Assembly (NCBI GenBank): GCA_002438545.1
Contig: DJPK01000061.1
Location: forward strand, 1 to 15,973
From: Caryophanales bacterium UBA6414
GTDB lineage: Bacteria > Bacillota_I > Bacilli_A > RF39 > UBA660
Direction of reading: 5' to 3'
Length of the DNA stretch: 15,973 bases
The position numbers and the translations under genes are program-made. The notes beneath the pieces are model-generated. The model had not been told where the DNA came from. It ran no database searches and saw nothing but the letters and a program-made list of their open reading frames with translations. Of the stretch, positions 1 to 7,434 are shown piece after piece (position 1 is the first letter of the stretch; each line of letters begins with the position of its first letter).

Positions 1-4
1 AAAT

Positions 5-1813
5 ATGAATATTAGAAATATTGCAATAATTGCCCACGTTGACCATGGTAAAACAACATTAGTTGATCAATTATTAAAGAAATCACATACATTTAGAGAT
101 AACGAAATAGTAGAAGACAGAGTAATGGACTCAAATGATATCGAAAGGGAAAGAGGAATCACTATCCTTGCTAAAACTACCGCTATTAACTTTGATGGCT
201 ATCGTATTAATATTCTAGATACTCCAGGTCATGCTGACTTTGGTGGAGAAGTAGAAAGAATTATGAACATGGTTGATGGTGTTTTGTTAGTAGTAGACGC
301 TTATGAAGGAACCATGCCACAAACAAGATTCGTTCTAAAAAAGGCCCTAGAAGCTAATGTTAAACCAATCGTTGTAATTAATAAAGTAGATAAACCAACT
401 GCCAGAATTAGTAAAGTAATTGATGAAGTAATAGATTTATTTATTGAATTAGGTGCTACTGATGAACAACTAGATTTTAAAGTTGCTTATGTATCAGCTT
501 TAAACGGAACAGCAAGCCTTAATCCAGATATCAGTACACAACAAGAATCATATGATGATATATTTAGATTAATAATTGATGAAATACCTGAACCTAAAGT
601 AAACAAAGAAGGTAATTTACAATTTCAACCAGCTCTATTAGACTATAATGATTATGTTGGAAGAATAGGTATTGGGCTAGTTAAATCAGGTACTATTAAA
701 GTAAATGAAATGGTATCTTGCGTTAGACTAGACGGTAGTATTAAACAATTTAGAATTCAAAAATTATTTGGTTTCTTAGGACTTAAAAGAATCGAAATAC
801 AAGAAGCACATGCCGGAGACATTGTTGCTATTGCCGGTCTAGCAGATATTTCTGTTGGTGAAACTGTATGTAATGTTGGCAAAGAAGAACCATTACCAAT
901 CTTAAGAATTGATGAACCAACATTAAAGATGACATTCATGACAAATAATTCACCATTTGTCGGTCGTGAAGGTAAAATAGTTACCGCTAGTAAAATTGAA
1001 GAAAGATTATTTAGAGAGACTCAAAGAGATGTTAGTTTAAAAGTAGAAAAAGCTTCTAACGAGTCATGGACAGTATCAGGTCGTGGTGAATTACACTTAT
1101 CTATCCTAATTGAAAATATGCGTCGTGAAGGTTTTGAATTACAAGTATCTAAACCTGAAGTTATTCTAAAAGAAATCGATGGTGTTGTATGTGAACCATT
1201 TGAAGACTTACAAATCGAAGTACCAGAAGAAAGCGTTGGAAATGTTATTGAAGCACTAGGACTAAGAAGTGGTGAAATGGATAATATGACTAATGTTAAT
1301 AATTTAGTTAGATTAACATATACAATTCCATCACGTGGATTAATCGGCTTTTCAACAGATTTCATGACTATGACTAAAGGTTATGGCATAATCAACCATA
1401 GTTTCAAAGAATATCGCCCACAAAAGAGTAGTCTAGTAGGAGAAAGAAAATTAGGCGTTTTAGTTTCTATGGAAAACGGTAAAGCTACAGCATACTCAAT
1501 TGGTAACCTAGAAGATCGTGGAATTATGTTTATCGAACCAGGATGTGAAGTATACGAAGGCATGATAGTTGGAGAATGCAACCGTGAAAACGACTTAGCA
1601 GTTAACGTTGTTAAAGGAAAACAATTAACTAATACTAGAGCAGCTGGAAGTGATCATACTGTTGTTTTAAAAAGACCACGTCCATTAACTCTAGAGTATT
1701 GCCTAGATTATATTAACCAAGATGAATTAGTTGAAGTTACACCTGAAAGTATAAGACTTAGAAAACAAATATTAAACACTGAATTAAGAAAGAAATTTGA
1801 TAGTAAGAAATAA
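5..1813 (+). CDS. typA: Translational GTPase TypA/BipA
   Basis: This is a ribosome-binding GTPase of the EF-G/LepA superfamily. It acts in the cytoplasm, with known roles in 50S assembly and growth under stress such as cold. The G domain is at the N-terminus: P-loop AHVDHGKT at residues 10-17, switch I RGIT at 50-53, DTPGH at 72-76, NKVD at 126-129 and SA at 164-165. The EF-G-like domains II, III and V and the BipA-specific C-terminal domain follow. The length of 602 residues is normal for the family, so the gene looks complete. The ATG lies only four bases inside the window, so its ribosome binding site and promoter are not visible. The N-terminus matches the usual TypA start closely (MNIRNIAIIAHVDHGKTT), which supports this start. 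It appears to be the last gene of its transcript, because a terminator follows 14 bases after the stop. Confidence 0.97.
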   Translation: MNIRNIAIIAHVDHGKTTLVDQLLKKSHTFRDNEIVEDRVMDSNDIERERGITILAKTTAINFDGYRINILDTPGHADFGGEVERIMNMVDGVLLVVDAYEGTMPQTRFVLKKALEANVKPIVVINKVDKPTARISKVIDEVIDLFIELGATDEQLDFKVAYVSALNGTASLNPDISTQQESYDDIFRLIIDEIPEPKVNKEGNLQFQPALLDYNDYVGRIGIGLVKSGTIKVNEMVSCVRLDGSIKQFRIQKLFGFLGLKRIEIQEAHAGDIVAIAGLADISVGETVCNVGKEEPLPILRIDEPTLKMTFMTNNSPFVGREGKIVTASKIEERLFRETQRDVSLKVEKASNESWTVSGRGELHLSILIENMRREGFELQVSKPEVILKEIDGVVCEPFEDLQIEVPEESVGNVIEALGLRSGEMDNMTNVNNLVRLTYTIPSRGLIGFSTDFMTMTKGYGIINHSFKEYRPQKSSLVGERKLGVLVSMENGKATAYSIGNLEDRGIMFIEPGCEVYEGMIVGECNRENDLAVNVVKGKQLTNTRAAGSDHTVVLKRPRPLTLEYCLDYINQDELVEVTPESIRLRKQILNTELRKKFDSKK

Positions 1814-1827
1814 TTTAAAAGAAGTAT

Positions 1828-1865
1828 AAAACTCGTTTTATTAAATATAGTAAGCGAGTTTTTCT
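1828..1865 (+). terminator. Rho-independent terminator after typA
   Basis: An 11-bp stem pairs 1828-1838 with 1852-1862, including the complementary cores ACTCG and CGAGT and one G-U pair. The loop is about 13 bases and A/T-rich. The stem runs into a short T tract (1859-1863). It should end the typA transcript. Confidence 0.8.
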
Positions 1866-1889
1866 AATATTTTTATATATGTTTTAAGT

Positions 1890-1919
1890 TTGACACAGGC
1901 AAAAAAAATATGTTATATT
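1890..1919 (+). promoter_or_regulatory. Sigma-A type promoter for the 1926-1989 RNA
   Basis: A perfect -35 hexamer TTGACA lies at 1890-1895, and a -10 hexamer TATATT (5 of 6) at 1914-1919 with an 18-base spacer. TTATAT at 1913-1918 would give 17 bases. The predicted start is about 1925-1926, at the base of the first hairpin of the small RNA. No annotated-size gene begins within 140 bases downstream, so this promoter most simply serves the short RNA. Confidence 0.6.
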
Positions 1920-1925
1920 GTCTAT

Positions 1926-1989
1926 GCAAGGAAAAAATGGTAATATATTTTTGCAAGGGCACTGTCGTATGATGGAGCCCTATTTTTTT
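1926..1989 (+). ncRNA. Putative compact two-hairpin small RNA
   Basis: A promoter-to-terminator unit of about 64 nt sits between typA and the yvlD-like gene. Hairpin 1 pairs GCAAGGA (1926-1932) with TTTTTGC (1948-1954), with two G-U pairs. Hairpin 2 pairs 1956-1966 with 1971-1981 and ends in a T tract. I do not recognise it as a known riboswitch or 6S, SRP or tmRNA element. It could be a free small RNA, an attenuated leader for the operon at 2086, or the mRNA of an 11-codon ORF (1937-1972) whose Shine-Dalgarno AAGGA would be locked in hairpin 1. Its existence rests on promoter plus hairpin structure only. Confidence 0.45.
1956..1989 (+). terminator. Strong intrinsic terminator hairpin with T tract
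   Basis: AGGGC (1956-1960) pairs with GCCCT (1977-1981). After a single A-A mismatch the stem continues as CTGTC (1962-1966) with GATGG (1971-1975), which includes two G-U pairs, closing on a GTAT tetraloop. TATTTTTTT follows (1981-1989). It is the most GC-rich hairpin in this intergenic region and is a convincing intrinsic terminator. Confidence 0.75.
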
Positions 1990-2061
1990 ACTAAAAACAA
2001 TTGAAGAAAAAATCGAATTACTAGAATAATAAGAAATTATCTAGTATATTTTAAATATTAA

Positions 2062-2070
2062 TGATATAAT
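2062..2070 (+). promoter_or_regulatory. Extended -10 promoter for the yvlD-lgt-trxB operon
   Basis: TGATATAAT combines a TGn extension with a perfect TATAAT (2065-2070). No good -35 is seen 17 bases upstream. The predicted start near 2077 would leave a 5' leader of only about 9 nt, with the GGTGA ribosome binding site (2077-2081) at the very 5' end of the mRNA. Confidence 0.55.
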
Positions 2071-2085
2071 TAAGACGGTGATAAC

Positions 2086-2511
2086 ATGAGTAATAAAAAT
2101 AATAACAATAAGAAGTTAATTAACAATCCTATTATTGAATGGTTGATATATATGATAGGATATGCCATTGTTTTAATAACCGTATCAGTATTATTTAAAT
2201 CACTATATATAGATAATAGTCATTTTGGATTATATGCCCTCTTAGCATCAATAATAATATATATCCTAAACCAAACTATAAAACCAATAATATTTTACAT
2301 AACATTACCAATCACCGCTATTAGTTTAGGACTATTTTATCCACTGATTAATGTTCTAATATTATATATAACTGATTTTATACTAGGAAATAAGTTTGAA
2401 ATACATGGTATATTTATGCCGTTCTTTATAGCTGTTATAATATCTTTATTAAATATATTAATGGAAGGCATAGTAATAAAACCAATAATAAATAGAAAGG
2501 TAAGAAAATAA
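2086..2511 (+). CDS. YvlD-like 4-TM membrane protein (phage holin family, PF04020 type)
   Basis: This is a small integral membrane protein of 141 residues with no established biochemical function. Membrane segments are visible near residues 16-37, 47-65, 67-100 (a long hydrophobic stretch, likely two passes) and 110-131. A family-like signature lies in the middle: LNQTIKP (61-67), TLP (73-75), GLF (82-84) and N89, followed by a GF/GI-type loop before the last segment. I recognise this as the YvlD / Mycobacterial 4-TMS holin-like family. Holin is a name only, and nothing here suggests a phage. It overlaps the lgt start by one base. In Bacillus and Listeria a homologue lies just upstream of hprK-lgt, and here lgt follows directly. 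The start is supported by GGTGA five bases upstream. Confidence 0.8.
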   Translation: MSNKNNNNKKLINNPIIEWLIYMIGYAIVLITVSVLFKSLYIDNSHFGLYALLASIIIYILNQTIKPIIFYITLPITAISLGLFYPLINVLILYITDFILGNKFEIHGIFMPFFIAVIISLLNILMEGIVIKPIINRKVRK

Positions 2512-3284
2512 TGAATAGAACAATATTAAGTATTGGCAATTTTCATATATATTGGTATTCGGTACTAATTGCTACTGGAATAATTATTGGCTTATATTTA
2601 TTATTGAAAGAAGCAAACAAACAAAATATAAGTAAAGATACCATTATCGACATAGCATTCTATACTATAATATGGGGAATAATAGGTGCTAGAATATATT
2701 ATGTTATTTTTAATATTAAACCATATCTATCTAATCCTATATCAATATTGTATGTATGGGAAGGTGGACTAGCTATATATGGTGCTATTATTGCTGGATT
2801 TGTAACCTTAATATATCAAACAAAAAAAAAGAATATCACCCTAGGTAAATTAACAGATATGATAGTTCCTAGTTTAATATTAGCTCAAGCCATTGGTAGA
2901 TGGGGGAACTTCTTTAATCAAGAAGCTCATGGTGGAATAGTAAGCCTAGAATTCTTAAAGAAGATTCATATCCCTAACTTTATTATTAAAGGAATGTATA
3001 TAAATGGTAATTATTATCATCCAACATTCTTCTATGAATCCCTGTGGTGCTTATTAGGCTTTATCTTACTAATAATTATTCGAAGACTATTAAAAAATAG
3101 CAAAGATGGAACCATAACATTTATATATTTAATATGGTATGGAATAGGAAGATTCTTTATCGAAGGACTAAGAACTGATAGCTTATATTTAGGAATATTT
3201 AGAATAAGTCAAATAGTATCTATAGTAATAATTATAATAGGTATTATTGGATTAATATATAATAAAAGGAAAGAGGTAAAATAA
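2511..3284 (+). CDS. lgt: Prolipoprotein diacylglyceryl transferase
   Basis: Lgt transfers diacylglycerol from phosphatidylglycerol to the lipobox cysteine of prolipoproteins, the first step of lipoprotein maturation in the cytoplasmic membrane. The 257-residue length is usual. The protein is almost entirely hydrophobic, with about seven membrane segments. The Lgt signature GRWGNFFNQE is at residues 129-138, with R130 matching the essential Arg of E. coli Lgt. HPTFFYES is at 170-177, and a second conserved Arg lies in GRFFIEGLR (213-221). The ATG shares one base with the upstream stop (TAATG), and an AAAGG-type ribosome binding site lies within the end of the previous gene, so translation is probably coupled. 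trxB overlaps its own stop in the same way. No hprK gene lies next to it, unlike in many Bacilli. Confidence 0.96.
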   Translation: MNRTILSIGNFHIYWYSVLIATGIIIGLYLLLKEANKQNISKDTIIDIAFYTIIWGIIGARIYYVIFNIKPYLSNPISILYVWEGGLAIYGAIIAGFVTLIYQTKKKNITLGKLTDMIVPSLILAQAIGRWGNFFNQEAHGGIVSLEFLKKIHIPNFIIKGMYINGNYYHPTFFYESLWCLLGFILLIIIRRLLKNSKDGTITFIYLIWYGIGRFFIEGLRTDSLYLGIFRISQIVSIVIIIIGIIGLIYNKRKEVK

Positions 3285-4168
3285 TGTTAGAATATGATGT
3301 AGTAATAATAGGATCAGGAATAGCTGGTATGACATGTGCTCTATATCTAAAAAGAGGAGGAGTAAATCCCCTAGTAATAGAAAAAGATACTCCTGGAGGA
3401 CAATTAAATAAAATAACAACTATTGAAAATTATCCCGGATTTATCGAAATAGATGGACCAACACTTGGTAATGAAGTATATAAACAAGTAAATAACTTAG
3501 ATGTTGATTATTTATATGAAGAAGTAATTGAAGCAGATTTAAATAAAGAAACTAAAATACTTAAAACACCAACTAAAGAAATAAAATGTCGCTTTGTTGT
3601 AATTGCTACCGGAAGAACTGCTAAAATACTAACTAAAGATGACCGCAAATTAATTGGTAAAGGAATTAGCTATTGTGGTTTATGCGATGGAACTTTATAT
3701 AAAGACGAAGAAGTAGTAGTAGTGGGTGGTGGAGCATCTGCTATCAAAGAAGCCCTATATCTATCTAAAATATGTCGTAAAGTAAGAATGGTAATAAGAA
3801 AAGACTATTTTAGAGCAGAAAAAGGCGACATAAATAAAGTATTAAAAAAAGAAAATATTGAAGTATTATTTAATTCTAATATTGTAAAATATAACTTAGT
3901 TAATGATAAAATAGATTCAGTATTATTAGATACCGGTAAAGAAATAAAAGCTAAATGTGTCTTTATAACAATAGGTAGTATTCCCAATAGTGATATCTAT
4001 TCACTAGATAAAGAAAACAACTTTATCATAACAGATACTGATTATATGACAAGTATCCCTAATGTTTATGCTTGCGGTGATATTATTAAAAAGCATTCAT
4101 ATCAATTAACTACCGCTGCAGGAGAAGCCACAACTGTCGCGGAAATTATTTTATCTAAGATAAATTAA
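3284..4168 (+). CDS. trxB: Thioredoxin reductase family flavoprotein
   Basis: This is an FAD-dependent pyridine nucleotide-disulfide oxidoreductase that should reduce thioredoxin in the cytoplasm with NADPH. The FAD-binding GSGIAG lies at residues 10-15. A redox CxxC (CGLC, 131-134) sits in the NADPH domain where TrxB normally has CATC. The nucleotide motif GGGASA is at 148-153, with the 2'-phosphate-binding region IRKDYFR at 171-177, a changed form of the usual HRRxxxR. The C-terminal FAD contact YACGDI is at 262-267. The length of 294 residues is slightly short but within family range. It is the last gene of the yvlD-lgt-trxB operon and overlaps lgt by one base. The altered active-site spacer and NADPH motif mean a related reductase with another electron donor or partner is possible. 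Plain TrxB remains the best call. Confidence 0.88.
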   Translation: MLEYDVVIIGSGIAGMTCALYLKRGGVNPLVIEKDTPGGQLNKITTIENYPGFIEIDGPTLGNEVYKQVNNLDVDYLYEEVIEADLNKETKILKTPTKEIKCRFVVIATGRTAKILTKDDRKLIGKGISYCGLCDGTLYKDEEVVVVGGGASAIKEALYLSKICRKVRMVIRKDYFRAEKGDINKVLKKENIEVLFNSNIVKYNLVNDKIDSVLLDTGKEIKAKCVFITIGSIPNSDIYSLDKENNFIITDTDYMTSIPNVYACGDIIKKHSYQLTTAAGEATTVAEIILSKIN

Positions 4169-4172
4169 ATAT

Positions 4173-4197
4173 AAGAGCAAAATATAAGCTCTTTTTT
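4173..4197 (+). terminator. Rho-independent terminator after trxB
   Basis: AAGAGC (4173-4178) pairs with GCTCTT (4188-4193) around a 9-base A/T loop. The right arm runs into a T tract up to 4197. It begins four bases after the trxB stop. Confidence 0.85.
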
Positions 4198-4239
4198 AAT
4201 TATTATCTAACAAAAAAAGTAGTAATTTATTAAGTAATT

Positions 4240-4248
4240 TGATATAAT
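4240..4248 (+). promoter_or_regulatory. Extended -10 promoter for the lepA operon
   Basis: TGATATAAT has a perfect -10 at 4243-4248 and no recognisable -35. It is the same nine bases as the promoter at 2062-2070. Predicted initiation near 4255 leaves a leader of about 16 nt before the preferred lepA start at 4271. Confidence 0.55.
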
Positions 4249-4270
4249 TTAAAAAGAAGGGCTGATGTAT

Positions 4271-6067
4271 ATGGATTACAATAAAATAAGAAACTTTTGT
4301 ATAATTGCACATATTGATCATGGTAAAAGTACTTTAGCAGATAGAATATTAGAATACACTAATACGGTTAGTAAAAGAGAAATGAAAGATCAACTACTAG
4401 ATAGTATGGACATTGAAAGAGAAAGAGGAATAACTATTAAATTAAATGCCGTTAGAATTAATTATAATGGTTATTTATTAAACTTAATTGATACTCCAGG
4501 ACATGTTGACTTTACCTATGAAGTATCAAGGTCAATGGCTGCTTGTGAAGGGGCTATCTTAGTAGTAGACGCTTCGCAAGGAATAGAAGCCCAAACTCTA
4601 GCCAATACTTATCTAGCACTTGAAAATAATCTAGATATAATACCCGTTATTAATAAAATAGATTTACCAAATGCTGATATTGAACTTAGAAAAAAAGAAT
4701 TAATGGATACATTTGGCTTTACAGAAGATGAAATAATCTTAACATCCGCTAAAACCGGAGTAGGAATAGATAAATTAGTCGAAGCCATTATCACTAAAAT
4801 ACCACCACCAATAGATACATATAAAGATAATAAATTAAGATGTTTAATATTTGATAGTTATTTTGACTCATATCGTGGAGTGGTAGCATTAATTAGAGTA
4901 GTATCTGGTACTGTTAAAAAAGGTGATAAAATAAAAATGTTTACTACTAAAGCCACTTATGAAATAACTGAACTAGGCTACCATACACCGGAAGAAACTA
5001 AAACAGACACGCTTAGTATTGGCGAAGTAGGTTATTTATGTGGTAGCATTAAATCAATAGATACTGTATTAGTTGGAGATACTATAACCTTAGAAAGTGA
5101 TAATCTAGATGAAGCTTTACCAGGATATAAGAAAATGAACCCTATGGTCTTCTGCGGACTATATCCAATAGATTCTAAAAAATATCCATCACTAAGAGAG
5201 GCACTAGAAAAGCTAAAACTAAATGATTCATCACTCGTATATGAACCAGAAACATCATCAACCTTAGGTTTTGGTTTTCGTTGTGGTTTCTTAGGATTAC
5301 TGCACCTAGAAATTATTACTGAAAGAATTGAAAGAGAGTTTGGAGTAGAAATAATTGCTACCGCTCCCTCTGTTAATTATGAAATAACCCTAACCTCAGG
5401 AGAAGTAATCTATGTAGATAATCCCGCTAATTTCCCTGATAAAGTAAAAATAAAAGACATTAAAGAACCATATATTAAAACCAATATCTTTGTACCTAAT
5501 AACTATATTGGTAGTATTATGGAACTATGTCAAGAAAAAAGAGGCAACTATATTAGCACCGAATATATTGATAGCCAAAGAGTAAGTATTCATTATGAAG
5601 TACCTCTATCAGAAATAGTATATGACTTCTTTGATAAACTAAAATCATATACGAAAGGCTATGCTTCATTTGACTATGAATTAATTGGTTATAAAGTTAG
5701 TGATTTAGTAAAAATGGATATATTATTAAATGGTGAAATAGTAGATGCCCTAAGTGTTATTGTTCATAAAGACTTTGCCTATAAAAGAGGTAGAACTATT
5801 GTTGATAACTTAAAAGAAATAATTCCAAGACAAATGTTTGAAGTGCCAATTCAAGCTGTAATAGGTAGTAAAGCTATTGCCCGAAGCGATATTAAAGCTA
5901 TGCGTAAAAACGTTTTAGCCAAATGTTATGGTGGCGATATTACTAGAAAAAGAAAGCTATTAGAGAAGCAAAAAGAAGGTAAAAAGAAAATGAAAACAAT
6001 TGGCCACGTTGAAATACCAACTGATGCTTTCTTAAGTATCCTAAAAGAAAATAATATTGGAGAATAA
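4271..6067 (+). CDS. lepA: Elongation factor 4 (LepA), ribosomal back-translocase GTPase
   Basis: LepA/EF4 is a ribosome-associated GTPase linked to back-translocation and 30S maturation. With the ATG at 4271 the protein has 598 residues, the normal length. Motifs are P-loop AHIDHGKS (13-20), RGIT (52-55), DTPGH (74-78) and NKID (128-131). The LepA-specific C-terminal domain near the end includes KEGKKKMK and GHVEIP. An in-frame ATG at 4265 would add Met-Tyr. I prefer 4271 because AAGGG at 4257-4261 sits 9 bases from it but only 3 from 4265, and because LepA proteins usually begin just before IRNFCIIAHIDHGKS. It opens a four-gene operon, and the next ATG follows its stop after two bases. Confidence 0.96.
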   Translation: MDYNKIRNFCIIAHIDHGKSTLADRILEYTNTVSKREMKDQLLDSMDIERERGITIKLNAVRINYNGYLLNLIDTPGHVDFTYEVSRSMAACEGAILVVDASQGIEAQTLANTYLALENNLDIIPVINKIDLPNADIELRKKELMDTFGFTEDEIILTSAKTGVGIDKLVEAIITKIPPPIDTYKDNKLRCLIFDSYFDSYRGVVALIRVVSGTVKKGDKIKMFTTKATYEITELGYHTPEETKTDTLSIGEVGYLCGSIKSIDTVLVGDTITLESDNLDEALPGYKKMNPMVFCGLYPIDSKKYPSLREALEKLKLNDSSLVYEPETSSTLGFGFRCGFLGLLHLEIITERIEREFGVEIIATAPSVNYEITLTSGEVIYVDNPANFPDKVKIKDIKEPYIKTNIFVPNNYIGSIMELCQEKRGNYISTEYIDSQRVSIHYEVPLSEIVYDFFDKLKSYTKGYASFDYELIGYKVSDLVKMDILLNGEIVDALSVIVHKDFAYKRGRTIVDNLKEIIPRQMFEVPIQAVIGSKAIARSDIKAMRKNVLAKCYGGDITRKRKLLEKQKEGKKKMKTIGHVEIPTDAFLSILKENNIGE

Positions 6068-6069
6068 CT

Positions 6070-7434
6070 ATGCCTTATATAGAACAAATATTTACTAGTA
6101 TCCATGAATGCCTTGCTAATATTGATTATATAAATGCTATATCTTATGTTGAAGATATCTATAATTACATTGATAAGTCAAACAATATTGAAGAATTAAA
6201 ATATATTGATAAATTAGCTAGAAAATATGCTTATGCTATCGTTCCAACAACGGCAATATATACTGACCAAGTAGGTTATATTATTCATGCCTTGAAAAAC
6301 ATATCTATTCTCATTAGAAATAAAATTAAAGTTATAAAGAAAGAACAATACTATGAAGTAATAACTAAATTAATATATAACGAAAGAAGACTGGATTATA
6401 TAAGAAAGATTCTAATGGATATTGATTATGATAATTATATAAAACATATATATGAAGAACTATTAAATAATTATGTAGAACTATCTAATGAAGAAGATAT
6501 TATGTATTATAGTAATGTTATTATGTTATTTTTAGAATATGATAAAGATAAATTACTAACAAGTAATAAAAGTAAATATATAAAATACCTAAAAGAACAT
6601 TTACCTAAAAAGCATATTAAAACTCTAGTTAGTTATTTAGAAGATAGTTATAAATTAGATCTTGAATACTTGGTTAGAAAATATAACGTTAATATTACTA
6701 CGGGTCCTAACGTTAAGAAAGAACATTTTACTACTCCGTACTATAATACTCAAAGAGTAGACTATACATATCTACCAACTATTAGTATTGATACACCAGG
6801 TAGTGAATGTTTAGATGATGCTATTAGTCTAGTAAAAAATAGAGATGGTAGTTATTATCTATATGTCTTTATTACCGATATACCAAGTATCATTCCATTT
6901 TCTTCATATACGTTTAAAGAAGCTATCGAAAAGATGGAGACAAGATACTTAATAACTGGACCGATAGAAATGTTTCCTAAATATTTATCATATGATATAT
7001 GTTCTTTAAACAAATGTACTAAAAGATATGCTATATCTCATCGCTATTTAATAGATCCTAATTTTAATATTGATTCATCAAGTATATTAATTGAAGAATG
7101 TTATATATCAGTAAATAGTAATCTCGATTATAAACAAGCCGATAGAATAATAAGAGATGGTAGTAGAAAACATAGCACTATGTTAAATAACTTATTAGAA
7201 GTCTCATTAATATTAAAAAAGGGTAGTAAAAGCAAAGAAGAATATCGCCGTCTTGAAAACAAATTTAATAAAAGTATTAATAGTGCTAGTAGATATTTAG
7301 ATAGCTATATAAGCCCTAATATTGTTCAAGAACTAATGGTTCTAGTTAATTATACTAAAGCCTTTATATATGAAAATACGTGGTATTCCATATATGTTAT
7401 CGTAATAATATTGACTTTGATATGGAATTATTAA
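6070..7434 (+). CDS. RNB-family ribonuclease relative, N-terminal part up to the frameshift
   Basis: This frame encodes 454 residues, but the last 17 or so (after GAAAATACG, ending at 7380) are out-of-frame sequence. Residues 1-230 are helical-looking, rich in Tyr, Ile and Lys, and match no domain I recognise. In particular I see no cold-shock OB domains of the RNase R/RNase II kind. The RNB catalytic domain begins near residue 236: ISID (238-241), then ECLDDAI (246-252). These align with the RNase II aspartates D201, D207, D209 and D210, with Cys (C247) where D207 should be. Further family landmarks are FITD (267-270), CSL (311-313) and an ELM-x-L-VN segment near the end. The ribosome binding site GGAG overlaps the end of lepA, 7 bases before this ATG. 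Confidence 0.8.
   Translation: MPYIEQIFTSIHECLANIDYINAISYVEDIYNYIDKSNNIEELKYIDKLARKYAYAIVPTTAIYTDQVGYIIHALKNISILIRNKIKVIKKEQYYEVITKLIYNERRLDYIRKILMDIDYDNYIKHIYEELLNNYVELSNEEDIMYYSNVIMLFLEYDKDKLLTSNKSKYIKYLKEHLPKKHIKTLVSYLEDSYKLDLEYLVRKYNVNITTGPNVKKEHFTTPYYNTQRVDYTYLPTISIDTPGSECLDDAISLVKNRDGSYYLYVFITDIPSIIPFSSYTFKEAIEKMETRYLITGPIEMFPKYLSYDICSLNKCTKRYAISHRYLIDPNFNIDSSSILIEECYISVNSNLDYKQADRIIRDGSRKHSTMLNNLLEVSLILKKGSKSKEEYRRLENKFNKSINSASRYLDSYISPNIVQELMVLVNYTKAFIYENTWYSIYVIVIILTLIWNY

Noticed and set aside
757..1581. Minus-strand open frames within typA
   Set aside because: They are shadows of typA codon usage. There is no ribosome binding site or family resemblance, and the plus strand is a complete, well-matched gene.
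2086..2511. Possible prophage remnant, because of the holin-family name
   Set aside because: The family is a chromosomal YvlD-type membrane protein in a conserved lgt neighbourhood. No other phage gene is present.
3710..3735. Short GTA/GTG-rich microsatellite-like run
   Set aside because: It codes for the Val-rich beta strand and GGG of the nucleotide-binding motif in TrxB, so simple codon repetition explains it.
3805..3987. Minus-strand open frame inside trxB (similar cases inside lepA and miaB)
   Set aside because: It is fully contained in a conserved gene on the other strand, with no initiation signal or recognisable product.
287..4590. Near-identical stretch TTAGTAGTAGACGCTT in typA (about 287-302) and lepA (about 4559-4574)
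   Set aside because: It encodes the shared LVVDA segment of the translational GTPase G domain. This is paralogy and not a mobile or functional repeat.
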